Shown: positions 24,888 through 35,606, numbered from the stretch's first letter. The stretch is 64,000 bases of DNA from Chelativorans sp. ZYF759 (GCF_012911015.1 NZ_WVVV01000002.1:62001-126000), one strand, 5' to 3'. Notes: generated from the letters alone by a model not told the origin. Translations and numbers: made by a program.

Positions 24888-26348
24888 ATGAGCCGCGCCA
24901 TCATGTTCCAGGGCACCGGCTCCGATGTCGGCAAGTCCCTGGTGGTGGCAGGCCTGGCCCGCGCGCTCGCCAATCGCGGCATGAGTGTCGCGCCCTTCAA
25001 GCCCCAGAACATGTCGAACAACGCCGCCGTCACGGAAGATGGCGGCGAGATCGGCCGCGCCCAGGCGCTTCAGGCACGGGCGGCGAAGGTCCCGCTCACC
25101 GTCCACATGAATCCGGTATTGCTCAAGCCGCAGAGCGAGGTCGGCGCGCAGATCGTCGTGCAGGGCAGGGTCTGGGCAACGGCGAAGGCGGCCGAGTACC
25201 AGGGCATCAAGCCGCAACTGATGCCAGCCGTGATGGACAGTTTCGCGCGCATGAAGGCATCCGCCGATATCGTTCTCGTCGAAGGCGCGGGCAGCGCGTC
25301 GGAAACCAATCTGCGGGTCAATGACATCGCGAATATGGGATTCGCCGAGGCCGCCGACATTCCCGTCGTGCTGATCGGCGACATCGACCGGGGCGGGGTG
25401 ATCGCCAGCCTCGTCGGCACCAAACAGGTGGTTTCACAAGCCGACGCCGCGCGCATCGTGGGCTTCATCGTCAACCGGTTCCGCGGCGACCCGGCTCTGT
25501 TTGCCGATGGCATGACGGAAATCGCGCGGCAGACCGGCTGGCACGCCTTCGGCCTGCTGCCTTTCTTCACGGACGCCGCAAAGCTGCCGGCGGAAGACGC
25601 GCTGGCGCTGAGTTATGGCAATGGCGCGGGACGGAAAGGGGCGAGGGTGAAGATCGTCGTGCCGATCCTGCCCCACATCTCCAATTTCGACGATCTCGAC
25701 CCGCTCGAAGCGGAACCGGAGGTCGAACTGGTCAAGGTCCGGCCGGGCGGGGCGCTGCCGGGCGACGCCGATCTCGTGCTCCTTGTCGGCTCCAAGGCCA
25801 CGATCGCCGATCTGGAAGCCTTTCGGGCCGCCGGCTTCGATATCGATCTGGCCGCCCACATCCGGCGCGGCGGGCAGGTGCTGGGCCTGTGCGGCGGTTA
25901 CCAGATGCTCGGCCGGTCGATTGCCGATCCTCAAGGCGTGGAGGGGCCGGCAGGCACGGTCGCGGGGCTCGGCCATCTCGACGTCGAGACGGTGCTGACG
26001 GGCGAAAAGAGCCTCGTCTCGGTCAAGGGGACAAGCACCGACGGCGCCCCCTTTGCCGGCTACGAAATGCATATGGGTCGCACGACGGGCGAAGATTGCG
26101 GGCGTCCCTTCGCGCATCTGTCTGACGGCAGGCCGGACGGCGCCGTCTCATTGTCGGGACGCGTCACGGGGACCTATGTCCACGGCCTTCTCGCCGATGA
26201 CGCACAGCGCAATGCGTGGCTGAAGCGGCTTGGCGCGCCATCATCCGATCTGGCCTATGAGGCGGGCGTGGAGGCCGCGCTGGACGGGCTTGCGACCCAT
26301 GTCGAGGCGCATCTCGACGTCGACGGGATTATCGCCAATGCGAGATGA
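24888..26348 (+). CDS. cobQ: Adenosylcobyric acid synthase (glutamine-hydrolysing)
   Basis: CobQ amidates the b, d, e and g side chains of adenosylcobyrinic acid a,c-diamide. The 486-residue protein has the ATPase motif [20 protein letters not shown] and [19 protein letters not shown] near residue 165 and the C-terminal glutaminase nucleophile [23 protein letters not shown] and [11 protein letters not shown] complete the triad region. Its last 20 bases overlap the convergent cobD. It follows the TM2 gene by 25 bases. Confidence 0.95.
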   Translation: MSRAIMFQGTGSDVGKSLVVAGLARALANRGMSVAPFKPQNMSNNAAVTEDGGEIGRAQALQARAAKVPLTVHMNPVLLKPQSEVGAQIVVQGRVWATAKAAEYQGIKPQLMPAVMDSFARMKASADIVLVEGAGSASETNLRVNDIANMGFAEAADIPVVLIGDIDRGGVIASLVGTKQVVSQADAARIVGFIVNRFRGDPALFADGMTEIARQTGWHAFGLLPFFTDAAKLPAEDALALSYGNGAGRKGARVKIVVPILPHISNFDDLDPLEAEPEVELVKVRPGGALPGDADLVLLVGSKATIADLEAFRAAGFDIDLAAHIRRGGQVLGLCGGYQMLGRSIADPQGVEGPAGTVAGLGHLDVETVLTGEKSLVSVKGTSTDGAPFAGYEMHMGRTTGEDCGRPFAHLSDGRPDGAVSLSGRVTGTYVHGLLADDAQRNAWLKRLGAPSSDLAYEAGVEAALDGLATHVEAHLDVDGIIANAR

Positions 26349-27303
26349 CGTAGAGCGCCAGGCCACCGATCAGCGCGATCAGCAGCCAGTCGGCGATCCG
26401 GAACAGCCGCAGCGCGCGCCGGATGTCGGCCGCCGTCGCCTCACGCCTGCCGCCTTCGCCCATCAGCGCGTCGTCCACCACGTCACCGCCATAGACGCGC
26501 GGACCGGCCAGTGCCAGCCCGAGCGCGCCGGCCATGGCGGCCTCCGGCCAGCCGGCATTGGGCGAGCGGTGGCGGTGCGCGTCGCGCCAGATGGCGGCCC
26601 ACCCAGCTGCCGGATTGGCGCCCGGCATCAGGATCGCCGCCACGACCAGCAGGAGCCCGGTCAGCCGGGAAGCCGGCAGATTGACCAGGTCGTCGAGACG
26701 TGCGGCCGCAAAGCCGAAACGGGCGTGGCGCGGCGTCCTGTGCCCGATCATGCTGTCGGCCGTGTTGATCGCCTTGTAGGCGGCGGCCCCTGGAAGGCCG
26801 GCCGCGACCATCCAGAAGGCGGGCGCCACCACGCCGTCGGAGAAGTTCTCCGCCAGGCTTTCGATCGCCGCGCGCGACACGCCGGCCTCGTCCAGCGTCT
26901 CGGGATCGCGGCCGACGATCATCGACACCGCCTTGCGCCCGCCGTCGAGCCCGTCGGTTTCCAGCGCAGCGGCCACCGCGGCCACATGGGCCTCCAGGCT
27001 TTTTTGCGCGATCAGGCTGGAAGCCAGCACCGCCAGCAGGAGCAGGCCGATCAGGTGCCAGCCGAGCGCCCAGTGAAGTATGAGGGCCGGCACGACGGCG
27101 GCCAGCACGATGACCAGAAGCGCCTCGAACCCGCGCCGGCGTCGCAGGTCGGGCGGATCGGTCTCCTTGTTCCACTCCCGGTCGAGACGCGCTATCAGCG
27201 CGCCGATCCACATGACCGGATGACCGATCGCGTCCACCAGACGCTGCGGATAGCCGACGAAACGCTCGAAGATCAGGGCGCAGAAGGTGAGAAGAACGGA
27301 CAT
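26329..27303 (-). CDS. cobD: Adenosylcobinamide-phosphate synthase (CbiB)
   Basis: This polytopic membrane enzyme joins adenosylcobyric acid with aminopropanol phosphate or its precursor. The 324-residue protein has five or so hydrophobic segments, the family motif [14 protein letters not shown] near residue 24, [16 protein letters not shown] near residue 147, and [15 protein letters not shown]. The ATG at 27303 gives the usual N-terminus. The gene is antisense to the rightward arm. It shares a CATG start with cobC and its 3' end overlaps cobQ by 20 bases. Confidence 0.94.
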   Translation of the reverse strand: MSVLLTFCALIFERFVGYPQRLVDAIGHPVMWIGALIARLDREWNKETDPPDLRRRRGFEALLVIVLAAVVPALILHWALGWHLIGLLLLAVLASSLIAQKSLEAHVAAVAAALETDGLDGGRKAVSMIVGRDPETLDEAGVSRAAIESLAENFSDGVVAPAFWMVAAGLPGAAAYKAINTADSMIGHRTPRHARFGFAAARLDDLVNLPASRLTGLLLVVAAILMPGANPAAGWAAIWRDAHRHRSPNAGWPEAAMAGALGLALAGPRVYGGDVVDDALMGEGGRREATAADIRRALRLFRIADWLLIALIGGLALYVISHWR

Positions 27304-28336
27304 GGCTGAAGCCGGGGCGTGGAGGGCGGCGGTTGAAGACCATGGCGGCAGCATCGAGAGGGCGCGGCTGCGCTTTCCCGGCGCACCCGAACCCCTCCTC
27401 GACCTGTCGACCGGGATCAACCCGCATGCCTACAGGTTTTCGCTCCTGCCCGCCACCGCCTGGACGCGGTTGCCCGAGCAGGGGCGCCAGCGCCAGCTGG
27501 AGGAAACCGCGGCCGCGGCTTACGGCGCGCCATCGGCCGACCATGTCGTGGCGGCACCGGGCACGCAGATCCTCCTGCCCTTGGTGGCCGGTCTCGTCGC
27601 GCCCGGCCACGCCCGGGTGCTGGGACCTACCTATGCCGAGCATGCCCGTGCCGCAGCCCTTGCCGGGCATGCGGTCGAGGAGGTATCCACCTTCGACTCC
27701 CTGTTCGGTGCCGATCTCGCCATCGTCGTGAACCCCAACAATCCCGACGGGCGTCTTTCCTCTCGCGACAGGCTCCTGCAGTTGGCTGCCGAAATGAGGG
27801 CGAGGGGCGGGCTGCTTGTGGTCGACGAGGCCTTCATGGATGTCGGGACTGTTTCCGAAAGCCTGTGTGGCGATGTCGGCCAGGAAAACATCGTCGTCCT
27901 GCGCTCGTTCGGGAAGTTCTTCGGTCTCGCCGGCCTGCGGCTCGGTTTTGCCGTATTGAATCCCGAAATTGCTTCACGGCTCGCGGGCCTGTTCGGTCCG
28001 TGGTCGGTCTCGGGCCCGGCGCTGGAGATCGGCATCGCCGCGCTGGGCGATACCGCCTGGCGCGACGCGATGGTGGCGCTGCTTGAAGCCCATGCCGCCC
28101 GACTCGACGCCTTGCTGGCGCATGCCGACATTAAGGTTCAGGGCGGCACGAGCCTCTACCGGTATGTGGAATTCGACGACGCGCCGCATTTCTTCGATCA
28201 TTGCGGCCATCGTGGCATAGCGCTGCGCGACTTTGCCGGCAGGCCGCGTGCCCTACGTATCGGTCTGCCGGGCGCCGAACCCGACTGGAGCCGTCTCGCG
28301 AGAGCACTCGATGAGTGGAAGGAGGCCACGCCATGA
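27302..28336 (+). CDS. cobC: Threonine-phosphate decarboxylase, PLP-dependent (CobC)
   Basis: CobC in alphaproteobacterial naming corresponds to Salmonella CobD and makes (R)-1-amino-2-propanol phosphate. The 344-residue class-I aminotransferase-fold protein has LDLSTGINPHAY, VVNPNNPDGRLSSR, VVDEAFMDV and the PLP lysine in RSFGKFFGLAGLRLGF. The ATG at 27302 is favoured; a GTG 15 bases upstream is also possible. Its start shares CATG with divergent cobD, which uses the product. It overlaps the next gene by four bases. Confidence 0.93.
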   Translation: MAEAGAWRAAVEDHGGSIERARLRFPGAPEPLLDLSTGINPHAYRFSLLPATAWTRLPEQGRQRQLEETAAAAYGAPSADHVVAAPGTQILLPLVAGLVAPGHARVLGPTYAEHARAAALAGHAVEEVSTFDSLFGADLAIVVNPNNPDGRLSSRDRLLQLAAEMRARGGLLVVDEAFMDVGTVSESLCGDVGQENIVVLRSFGKFFGLAGLRLGFAVLNPEIASRLAGLFGPWSVSGPALEIGIAALGDTAWRDAMVALLEAHAARLDALLAHADIKVQGGTSLYRYVEFDDAPHFFDHCGHRGIALRDFAGRPRALRIGLPGAEPDWSRLARALDEWKEATP

Positions 28337-28869
28337 TCCATGTTTCCCCGCGCTCCCGCCTGGAGGACACACTTGCCGCCTGTCGGGCGGAAAGGCTGAT
28401 CACGCTTTTGCGCGAAGGCAGCGACTTCGTCCGCCCCGAGATCATCGAGGCGCCGAACTTCCTGCTGCTTTCCATGCACGACATCGTGGAGGAACGCGAC
28501 GGTATGACTGCCCCGGCTTCCCATCACGTCGAGGCGCTGCTGGCTTTTGCCGAGGCATGGGACCGTAAGCGTCCGCTTGCCATCAACTGCTATGCGGGCA
28601 TCTCGCGGTCGACGGCGGCCGCCTACATCATCGCCTGCGCCCTTGGGCCCTCGCGCGACGAGGAGGAACTCGCCGCCACCCTGCGCGGCCTGTCGCCCTC
28701 GGCCACGCCCAACATCCGGCTGGTCTCTCTGGCCGACGATATTCTCGGTCGTCGCGGCCGCATGACCGCGGCCATTCGCGGCATCGGCAGGGGAGCGGAG
28801 GCATTCGAAGGCGAGCCGTTCGTACTGAATCTCGCGGCGTCGCCGGAGAATGGATTTTCTGACGCGTGA
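28333..28869 (+). CDS. Tyrosine/dual-specificity phosphatase-like protein
   Basis: This 178-residue protein has a cysteine-phosphatase P-loop NCYAGISRSTAAAYII near residue 90 (C-x5-R) and an upstream MHDIVEERDG segment with the general-acid Asp region. This is typical of the dual-specificity/tyrosine phosphatase superfamily. The ATG at 28333 has GGAGG eight bases upstream and overlaps the cobC stop by four bases. It is the last gene of the rightward cobalamin arm. The usual CobC-type alpha-ribazole phosphatase is absent, so this may perform or regulate a dephosphorylation there (inference). Confidence 0.82.
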   Translation: MIHVSPRSRLEDTLAACRAERLITLLREGSDFVRPEIIEAPNFLLLSMHDIVEERDGMTAPASHHVEALLAFAEAWDRKRPLAINCYAGISRSTAAAYIIACALGPSRDEEELAATLRGLSPSATPNIRLVSLADDILGRRGRMTAAIRGIGRGAEAFEGEPFVLNLAASPENGFSDA

Positions 28870-28882
28870 TAAGTTATTGAAT

Positions 28883-30352
<1,470 letters not shown>

Positions 30353-30413
30353 CGCGCCATTAAGCATGGCGTGGCAGAAAGGCGGGAGTAACGCGTATCC
30401 GGATTCCCCGCCC

Positions 30414-30734
30414 ATGTGGACCCGCCATCACAAGAACAGAAGGACCGGCGCTCTCATCGTGCCGGTCTTGGCCGTGTGCTTCCTCACCTATTTCGGTTTT
30501 CACGCCTATCACGGCGACTACGGCATCTATTCCAAGTACCGGCTCGAGGATCGCATCGTGCATCTGAAGCGCGACCTCGCCTCGGTCGAGAAGCGGCGGG
30601 TGGAACTGGAACGCCGCGTGCGGCTGCTGCATGACGGAACGATGGAGCGCGACATGCTGGACGAGCATGTCCGTCGCGCCCTCAACATGGGCCATCCCGA
30701 CGACGTCATCATCATGCGCAACCAGCTCAACTGA
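30414..30734 (+). CDS. ftsB: FtsB/DivIC-like septum formation initiator protein
   Basis: This is a 106-residue bitopic membrane protein. A basic N-terminus (MWTRHHKNRRTG) is followed by one hydrophobic segment (ALIVPVLAVCFLTYFGFHAY, residues about 13-32). Then comes a coiled coil with RLEDRIVHLKRDLASVEKRR and ELERRVRLLHD. This is the septum-initiator layout that links the divisome proteins FtsL and FtsQ. It lies between eno and pdhA, a conserved alphaproteobacterial order. The ATG at 30414 was chosen from the topology. Confidence 0.88.
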   Translation: MWTRHHKNRRTGALIVPVLAVCFLTYFGFHAYHGDYGIYSKYRLEDRIVHLKRDLASVEKRRVELERRVRLLHDGTMERDMLDEHVRRALNMGHPDDVIIMRNQLN

Positions 30735-30756
30735 TTAACTGAAATCCAGTTAATCA
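30732..30756 (+). terminator. Hairpin terminator after ftsB
   Basis: TGATTAACTG and CAGTTAATCA form a 10-bp AT-rich stem with a five-base loop and are followed by CTCTTTTCC. The ftsB stop codon is the first part of the stem. The combination is a plausible intrinsic terminator that separates eno-ftsB from the pdh operon. Confidence 0.6.
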
Positions 30757-30780
30757 CTCTTTTCCTCAACCGATTTAGTG

Positions 30781-30845
30781 GCTTAGCTGCATGGAAGCCA
30801 TGCGCTTTTGCGCATGGCTAAGCGCTCGGCTCCATGCTAGCTTTT
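30781..30845 (+). promoter_or_regulatory. Nested, mutually exclusive inverted repeats upstream of pdhA
   Basis: AGCCATGCGC-TTTT-GCGCATGGCT (30796-30819) is a perfect 10-bp stem, extended alternatively by GCTTAGC (30781-30787) with GCTAAGC (30817-30823). A competing stem pairs GCATGGAAGCC (30789-30799) with GGCTCCATGC (30828-30837) and is followed by a TTTT run at 30842. This resembles an attenuator with alternative structures. The pdhA start is 66 bases downstream. Confidence 0.5.
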
Positions 30846-30911
30846 CTTCCAACGGGCGCGGCCTCGGCCACGCGCATGTCCGCGAAGAGACATCACAGGG
30901 AGAAACACCGC

Positions 30912-31955
30912 ATGGCGACAGCCGCGAAGAAGGGCACCGGTCGGGCAAAGCCGCAGGGCAAGGCCGACAGCCAGGTCAAGACACCGGCGCCGGTCGAATT
31001 TTCCAAGGAAGACGAACTCCAGGCCTATCGCGACATGTTGCTGATCCGCCGCTTCGAGGAGAAGGCCGGCCAGCTCTATGGCATGGGGTTCATCGGCGGC
31101 TTCTGCCACCTCTATATCGGCCAGGAAGCGGTTGTCGTAGGCATGCAGATGTCGCTGAAGGAAGGCGACCAGGTCATCACCGCCTATCGCGATCACGGTC
31201 ACATGCTGGCAACCGGCATGAGCCCGCGCGGCGTCATGGCTGAGCTCACGGGGCGCCGCAGCGGCTACTCCAGGGGCAAGGGCGGCTCGATGCACATGTT
31301 CTCCAAGGAGAAGAATTTTTACGGCGGCCACGGCATCGTCGGCGCCCAGGTGCCGCTCGGCACGGGGCTCGCCTTTGCCAACCGCTACCGCGACAACGAC
31401 AATGTCTCGCTCACCTATTTCGGCGACGGCGCGGCCAATCAGGGCCAGGTCTACGAGAGCTTCAACATGGCAGCCTTGTGGAAGCTGCCGGTCGTCTACA
31501 TCATCGAGAACAACCGCTACGCGATGGGCACCTCCGTTCAGCGTTCCTCGGCCGAGACCGATTTTTCGCATCGCGGCGCCTCCTTCAAGATTCCCGGCAT
31601 CCAGGTGGACGGCATGGACGTGCGCGCGGTGAAGGCTGCCGGCGACATGGCGGTCGAATGGTGCCGTTCGGGCAAGGGGCCGATCATCCTCGAGATGCAG
31701 ACCTACCGCTATCGCGGCCATTCCATGTCGGACCCCGCGAAATACCGCACCAAGGAAGAAGTCCAGAAGATGCGCTCCGAGCAGGACCCCATCGAGCAGG
31801 TCAAGGCGCGCCTTCTGGAGGCCAAATGGGCCAGCGAGGACGAATTGAAGGCAATCGACAAGGAGGTGCGCGAGATCGTCGCCGATTCGGCCGATTTCGC
31901 CCAGGCCGATCCCGAGCCCGATCCGTCGGAGCTCTACACCGACATTCTGCTTTAA
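30912..31955 (+). CDS. pdhA: Pyruvate dehydrogenase E1 component, alpha subunit
   Basis: PdhA carries part of the thiamine diphosphate site of the pyruvate dehydrogenase complex, which makes acetyl-CoA. The 347-residue protein shows LLIRRFEEKAGQLYGMG, HLYIGQEAVVVGM, the TPP/Mg motif FGDGAANQGQ (about residue 176) ending in IIENN, and YRYRGHSMSDPAKYR. The start at 30912 has GGGAG upstream. The N-terminus (about 35 residues) is Lys/Ala/Pro-rich. pdhB follows after 15 bases. Confidence 0.96.
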   Translation: MATAAKKGTGRAKPQGKADSQVKTPAPVEFSKEDELQAYRDMLLIRRFEEKAGQLYGMGFIGGFCHLYIGQEAVVVGMQMSLKEGDQVITAYRDHGHMLATGMSPRGVMAELTGRRSGYSRGKGGSMHMFSKEKNFYGGHGIVGAQVPLGTGLAFANRYRDNDNVSLTYFGDGAANQGQVYESFNMAALWKLPVVYIIENNRYAMGTSVQRSSAETDFSHRGASFKIPGIQVDGMDVRAVKAAGDMAVEWCRSGKGPIILEMQTYRYRGHSMSDPAKYRTKEEVQKMRSEQDPIEQVKARLLEAKWASEDELKAIDKEVREIVADSADFAQADPEPDPSELYTDILL

Positions 31956-31970
31956 GGGGGAGGGCGCTTC

Positions 31971-33410
31971 ATGCCGATCGAAATTCTCATGCCCGCGCTC
32001 TCGCCGACCATGGAAGAGGGCAATCTGGCCAAATGGCTGAAAAAGGAAGGTGACGCCGTCGCCCCCGGCGACGTGATTGCCGAGATCGAGACCGACAAGG
32101 CCACGATGGAAGTCGAAGCCGTCGACGAGGGAACCATCGGCAAGATACTCGTTGCCGAGGGCACCGAGGCGGTCAAGGTCAACACGCCCATCGCGCTGCT
32201 CCTGCAGGAGGGCGAGAGCGAGGCCGACATGGACAAGCAGTCGGCATCAGGCAAGTCCGAGGCCGGCCAGCCATCGTCGGATGAGCCCGAGCAGGCCAAG
32301 GACGCCGCCGGCGGCAAGGCGCGCCAGGCCGAGGACGAGCCCAGCGCCGACAAGGATGCAGCCAGGGCGCCGGCCGTGCCCAAGGCGGACGTGGCCTCCG
32401 ATCCCGATATCCCGGAAGGCACCGAGATGGTGCCCACCACCGTGCGCGAGGCACTTCGCGATGCCATGGCCGAGGAGATGCGCCGCGATGGCGACGTCTT
32501 CGTCATGGGCGAGGAGGTGGCCGAATATCAGGGCGCCTACAAGATCACGCAGGGACTGCTGCAGGAATTCGGCGCCAAGCGGGTCGTCGACACGCCGATC
32601 ACCGAGCACGGCTTCACCGGCGTCGGCGTCGGCGCCGCTTTTGCCGGCCTGAAGCCGATCGTCGAATTCATGACCTTCAACTTCGCCATGCAGGCAATCG
32701 ACCAGATCGTGAATTCCGCCGCCAAGACGCTCTACATGGCCGGCGGCCAGATGGGCGCGCCGATCGTCTTCCGCGGACCGAACGGTGCCGCGGCTCGCGT
32801 CGGTGCCCAGCACTCGCAATGTTATGCCGCCTGGTACGGCCATATTCCGGGCCTGAAAGTCGTCATGCCCTACACGGCCGCCGATGCGAAGGGCCTGCTC
32901 AAGGCAGCCATCCGCGACCCCAACCCGGTCATCTTCCTGGAAAACGAGATCCTCTACGGCCAGACCTTCGACGTGCCGAAGATGGACGATTTCTTGCTCC
33001 CGATCGGCAAGGCGCGCATTCACAAGACGGGCAAGGATGCCACCATCGTCTCCTTCGGCATCGGCATGACCTATGCGGTCAAGGCCGAGGAGAAGCTGCG
33101 CGAAATGGGCCTCGACGTCGAGATCGTCGATCTCAGGACCATCCGTCCGATGGACCTGGATACCGTCATCGAGTCGGTGAAGAAGACCAACCGGTTGGTC
33201 ACTGTCGAGGAAGGCTTCCCGCAATCCTCGGTCGGCGCGCATATCGCCAGCCAGGTCATGCAGCGCGCCTTCGACCATCTCGACGCGCCGGTCATCACGA
33301 TCACCGGCAAGGACGTGCCGATGCCCTACGCGGCCAATCTCGAAAAGCTGGCCCTGCCGAACGTGGACGAGGTCGTCGAGGCGGTGAAAGCCGTCACTTA
33401 CAGGGATTGA
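31971..33410 (+). CDS. pdhB: Pyruvate dehydrogenase E1 beta subunit with N-terminal lipoyl domain
   Basis: This 479-residue E1 beta subunit carries an N-terminal lipoyl domain (residues 1-78) with the attachment lysine in [11 protein letters not shown]. An Ala/Glu/Lys-rich linker (about 80-145) leads to the beta-chain catalytic domain: [30 protein letters not shown] and the [19 protein letters not shown] region. Such lipoylated E1 beta subunits are typical of alphaproteobacteria. It starts 15 bases after pdhA and ends 14 before pdhC. Confidence 0.96.
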   Translation: MPIEILMPALSPTMEEGNLAKWLKKEGDAVAPGDVIAEIETDKATMEVEAVDEGTIGKILVAEGTEAVKVNTPIALLLQEGESEADMDKQSASGKSEAGQPSSDEPEQAKDAAGGKARQAEDEPSADKDAARAPAVPKADVASDPDIPEGTEMVPTTVREALRDAMAEEMRRDGDVFVMGEEVAEYQGAYKITQGLLQEFGAKRVVDTPITEHGFTGVGVGAAFAGLKPIVEFMTFNFAMQAIDQIVNSAAKTLYMAGGQMGAPIVFRGPNGAAARVGAQHSQCYAAWYGHIPGLKVVMPYTAADAKGLLKAAIRDPNPVIFLENEILYGQTFDVPKMDDFLLPIGKARIHKTGKDATIVSFGIGMTYAVKAEEKLREMGLDVEIVDLRTIRPMDLDTVIESVKKTNRLVTVEEGFPQSSVGAHIASQVMQRAFDHLDAPVITITGKDVPMPYAANLEKLALPNVDEVVEAVKAVTYRD

Positions 33411-33424
33411 GGGAGGGCTGAGCC

Positions 33425-34831
33425 ATGCCGATCAACATCACCATGCCCGCCCTGTCGCCCACCATGGAGGAGGGCAACCTCGCCAAATGGCTGGTCAAGG
33501 AGGGGGATTCGGTCGCGCCGGGCGACGTGATCGCCGAGATCGAGACCGACAAGGCGACCATGGAGGTCGAGGCCGTCGACGAGGGCACGGTGGCCAAGCT
33601 GCTCGTACCGGCAGGCACCGAGGGCGTGAAGGTCAATGCCGTGATTGCGGTGCTGGCCGAAGAGGGCGAGGACGTGAAGGCTGCCGCCAGTGCGGGCGGA
33701 AAAGCCGAGGCCAAGCCGGAGAAGACCGAGATGCCATCCTCCCCCCCTGCGGGGGAGGTGTCGACGAAGTCGACGGAGGGGGATGGTGCCACTTCGCTGC
33801 CCGGCAGCAAGGAGCAAGCTGAACCCGCCAAGTCCAATGGCGCCGCCGCCAGTCCTTCTGAAAAGCCGGTTGCCAGGGACGAGGGCGCGCGCATTTTCGC
33901 CTCGCCGCTCGCCCGCCGCATCGCCAAGGACGCCGGCATCGACGTGTCGGCCATCTCGGGTTCGGGACCGCGCGGTCGCGTGGTCAAGGCCGATGTCGAG
34001 GCGGCCGCCAAGGGCGGAGCTCCGAAGGCCGCTCCGGCCGCAGAGAAGGCGGCAGCTGCGCCAGCACCCGCCCCGCGCGCCATGTCGGACGATGCGGTGC
34101 TGAAGCTGTTCGAGGAAGGCTCCTACGAGCTCGTGCCGCATGACAGCATGCGCAAGACCATCGCCCGCCGGCTGGTCGAGGCCAAGTCGACCATCCCGCA
34201 TTTCTATCTCACGCTCGACTGTGAGCTCGATGCGCTTCTCGCGCTTCGCAAGCAGATCAACGACGCGGCACCCTCCCGCAAGACGGAGAAGGGCGAGGAG
34301 CCTGCCTACAAGGTGTCGGTCAACGACATGGTCATCAAGGCGATGGCCCTGGCGCTGCGCGACGTGCCCGACGCCAACGCCTCCTGGACCGAAGGCGGCA
34401 TGCTCAAGCACAGGCATTCCGATGTCGGCGTCGCCGTCTCCATTCCCGGCGGCCTGATCACGCCGATCGTGCGCCGCGCCGAGGAAAAGACGCTGTCGGC
34501 GATCGCCAACGAGATGAAGGATCTTGCGGGACGTGCCCGCAACAAGCGCCTGAAGCCCGAGGAATATCAGGGCGGCACGACGGCGGTCTCCAATCTGGGC
34601 ATGTTCGGCATCAAGGATTTTGCCGCCGTCATCAACCCGCCGCATGCCACCATCCTGGCCGTCGGCGCGGGCGAACAGCGCGCGGTGGTGAAGAACGGCG
34701 CCGTTGCGATAGCGACCGTCATGTCGGTAACGCTGTCGACCGACCACCGTGCCGTCGACGGCGCGCTGGGCGCCGAGCTGCTCTCCGCCTTCAAGCGCTA
34801 CATCGAAAACCCGATGGGGATGCTGGTCTAA
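33425..34831 (+). CDS. pdhC: Dihydrolipoamide acetyltransferase (E2) of pyruvate dehydrogenase
   Basis: This 468-residue E2 core subunit has one N-terminal lipoyl domain with [11 protein letters not shown] (Lys about residue 43), a flexible linker, and a peripheral subunit-binding domain ([31 protein letters not shown]). The C-terminal catalytic acetyltransferase domain includes [20 protein letters not shown] and the active-site [13 protein letters not shown]. Linker residues about 103-121 ([17 protein letters not shown]) are encoded by a palindromic repeat in frame. The gene is the third of pdhABC. Confidence 0.95.
   Translation: MPINITMPALSPTMEEGNLAKWLVKEGDSVAPGDVIAEIETDKATMEVEAVDEGTVAKLLVPAGTEGVKVNAVIAVLAEEGEDVKAAASAGGKAEAKPEKTEMPSSPPAGEVSTKSTEGDGATSLPGSKEQAEPAKSNGAAASPSEKPVARDEGARIFASPLARRIAKDAGIDVSAISGSGPRGRVVKADVEAAAKGGAPKAAPAAEKAAAAPAPAPRAMSDDAVLKLFEEGSYELVPHDSMRKTIARRLVEAKSTIPHFYLTLDCELDALLALRKQINDAAPSRKTEKGEEPAYKVSVNDMVIKAMALALRDVPDANASWTEGGMLKHRHSDVGVAVSIPGGLITPIVRRAEEKTLSAIANEMKDLAGRARNKRLKPEEYQGGTTAVSNLGMFGIKDFAAVINPPHATILAVGAGEQRAVVKNGAVAIATVMSVTLSTDHRAVDGALGAELLSAFKRYIENPMGMLV
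33734..33786 (+). repeat. GC-rich palindromic repeat inserted in frame in pdhC
   Basis: The block has outer CCATCC/GGATGG ends, a CTCCCCC/GGGGGAG hairpin (33739-33757) and a perfect GTCGAC-GAA-GTCGAC hairpin (33760-33774). It resembles the dispersed Rhizobiales palindromic elements (RIME-like), which are usually intergenic. Here it supplies 17-18 codons to the E2 linker without a frameshift or stop, and a shorter related hairpin sits just after pdhC at 34843-34864. Confidence 0.7.
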
Positions 34832-34842
34832 GCCGCTTCCCA

Positions 34843-34864
34843 ACCCTCCCCTTGCGGGGAGGGT
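34843..34864 (+). repeat. Short palindromic repeat after pdhC
   Basis: ACCCTCCCC-TTGC-GGGGAGGGT is a perfect 9-bp stem with a TTGC loop in the 56-base gap between pdhC and the SGNH hydrolase. It has the same CTCCCC/GGGGAG core as the repeat inside pdhC. It could also act as a 3'-stabilising hairpin for the pdh transcript. Confidence 0.6.
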
Positions 34865-34887
34865 GGTCGCGCCCTCGAGGACTCCAG

Positions 34888-35526
34888 ATGAAAACCATCC
34901 TCTGCTATGGCGATTCCCTGACCTGGGGTTACGACCCGGAGGGACCGGGGCGCCATGCGCTGGCCGACCGCTGGCCATCGGTGTTGCAGGCGACCCTCGG
35001 CGAGCGGGCGATCGTCGTGGCGGAAGGCCTCAATGGCCGCACCACCACTTTCGACGATCACGCAGGCCCCGCCGAACGCAATGGCGCGCGTACCCTGCCG
35101 ACGCTGCTGGCCAGCCACGCGCCGCTTCACCTCGTCATCATCATGCTCGGCTCCAATGACATGAAGCCGTGGATTGCGGGCAGGGCGGTCGTGGCCGCCA
35201 AGGGCATGCGCCGGCTGATCGAGATCGTGCGGACCCACCCATGGTCGCTCGGCGCCGAAACGCCGGAAATTCTCGTCGTCGCGCCCCCGCCCATGGTCGA
35301 GACGGGTGATCCCGATTTTGCAGCCGCTTTCGAGGGCGGTGTCGAGCAGTCGCACATGCTGGGCAGCCTCTATGCCGATCTCGCCGACGAATTGGGCTGC
35401 GGCTTCTTCGATGCCGGCTCGGTGGCGAAGGCCTCGCCGGTCGACGGGGTGCATCTCGACGCGAAGAACACCCGTGCCATCGGGAAGGGTCTGGAACCGG
35501 TCGTGCGCATGATGCTGGGATTGTGA
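34888..35526 (+). CDS. SGNH/GDSL hydrolase (arylesterase-like)
   Basis: This is a 212-residue SGNH-fold esterase. The four family blocks are visible: the nucleophile Ser in CYGDSLTWGY near residue 9, Gly in VVAEGLNGRTTTFDD, Asn in IIMLGSNDMKPW near residue 92 and the Asp-His pair in DGVHLDAKN near residue 190. The pattern is close to the arylesterase/acyltransferase type of Mycobacterium smegmatis. No signal peptide is seen, so it is probably cytoplasmic. The ATG at 34888 has GAGG seven bases upstream. Confidence 0.88.
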   Translation: MKTILCYGDSLTWGYDPEGPGRHALADRWPSVLQATLGERAIVVAEGLNGRTTTFDDHAGPAERNGARTLPTLLASHAPLHLVIIMLGSNDMKPWIAGRAVVAAKGMRRLIEIVRTHPWSLGAETPEILVVAPPPMVETGDPDFAAAFEGGVEQSHMLGSLYADLADELGCGFFDAGSVAKASPVDGVHLDAKNTRAIGKGLEPVVRMMLGL

Positions 35527-35606
35527 GCGTGGCGTTGATGCCGATCAAGGAGGTGTGATGGCGGCGGGCTAAGCGTGGAGACGGCAACGAGAGGAGTCGT
35601 TTTTCC

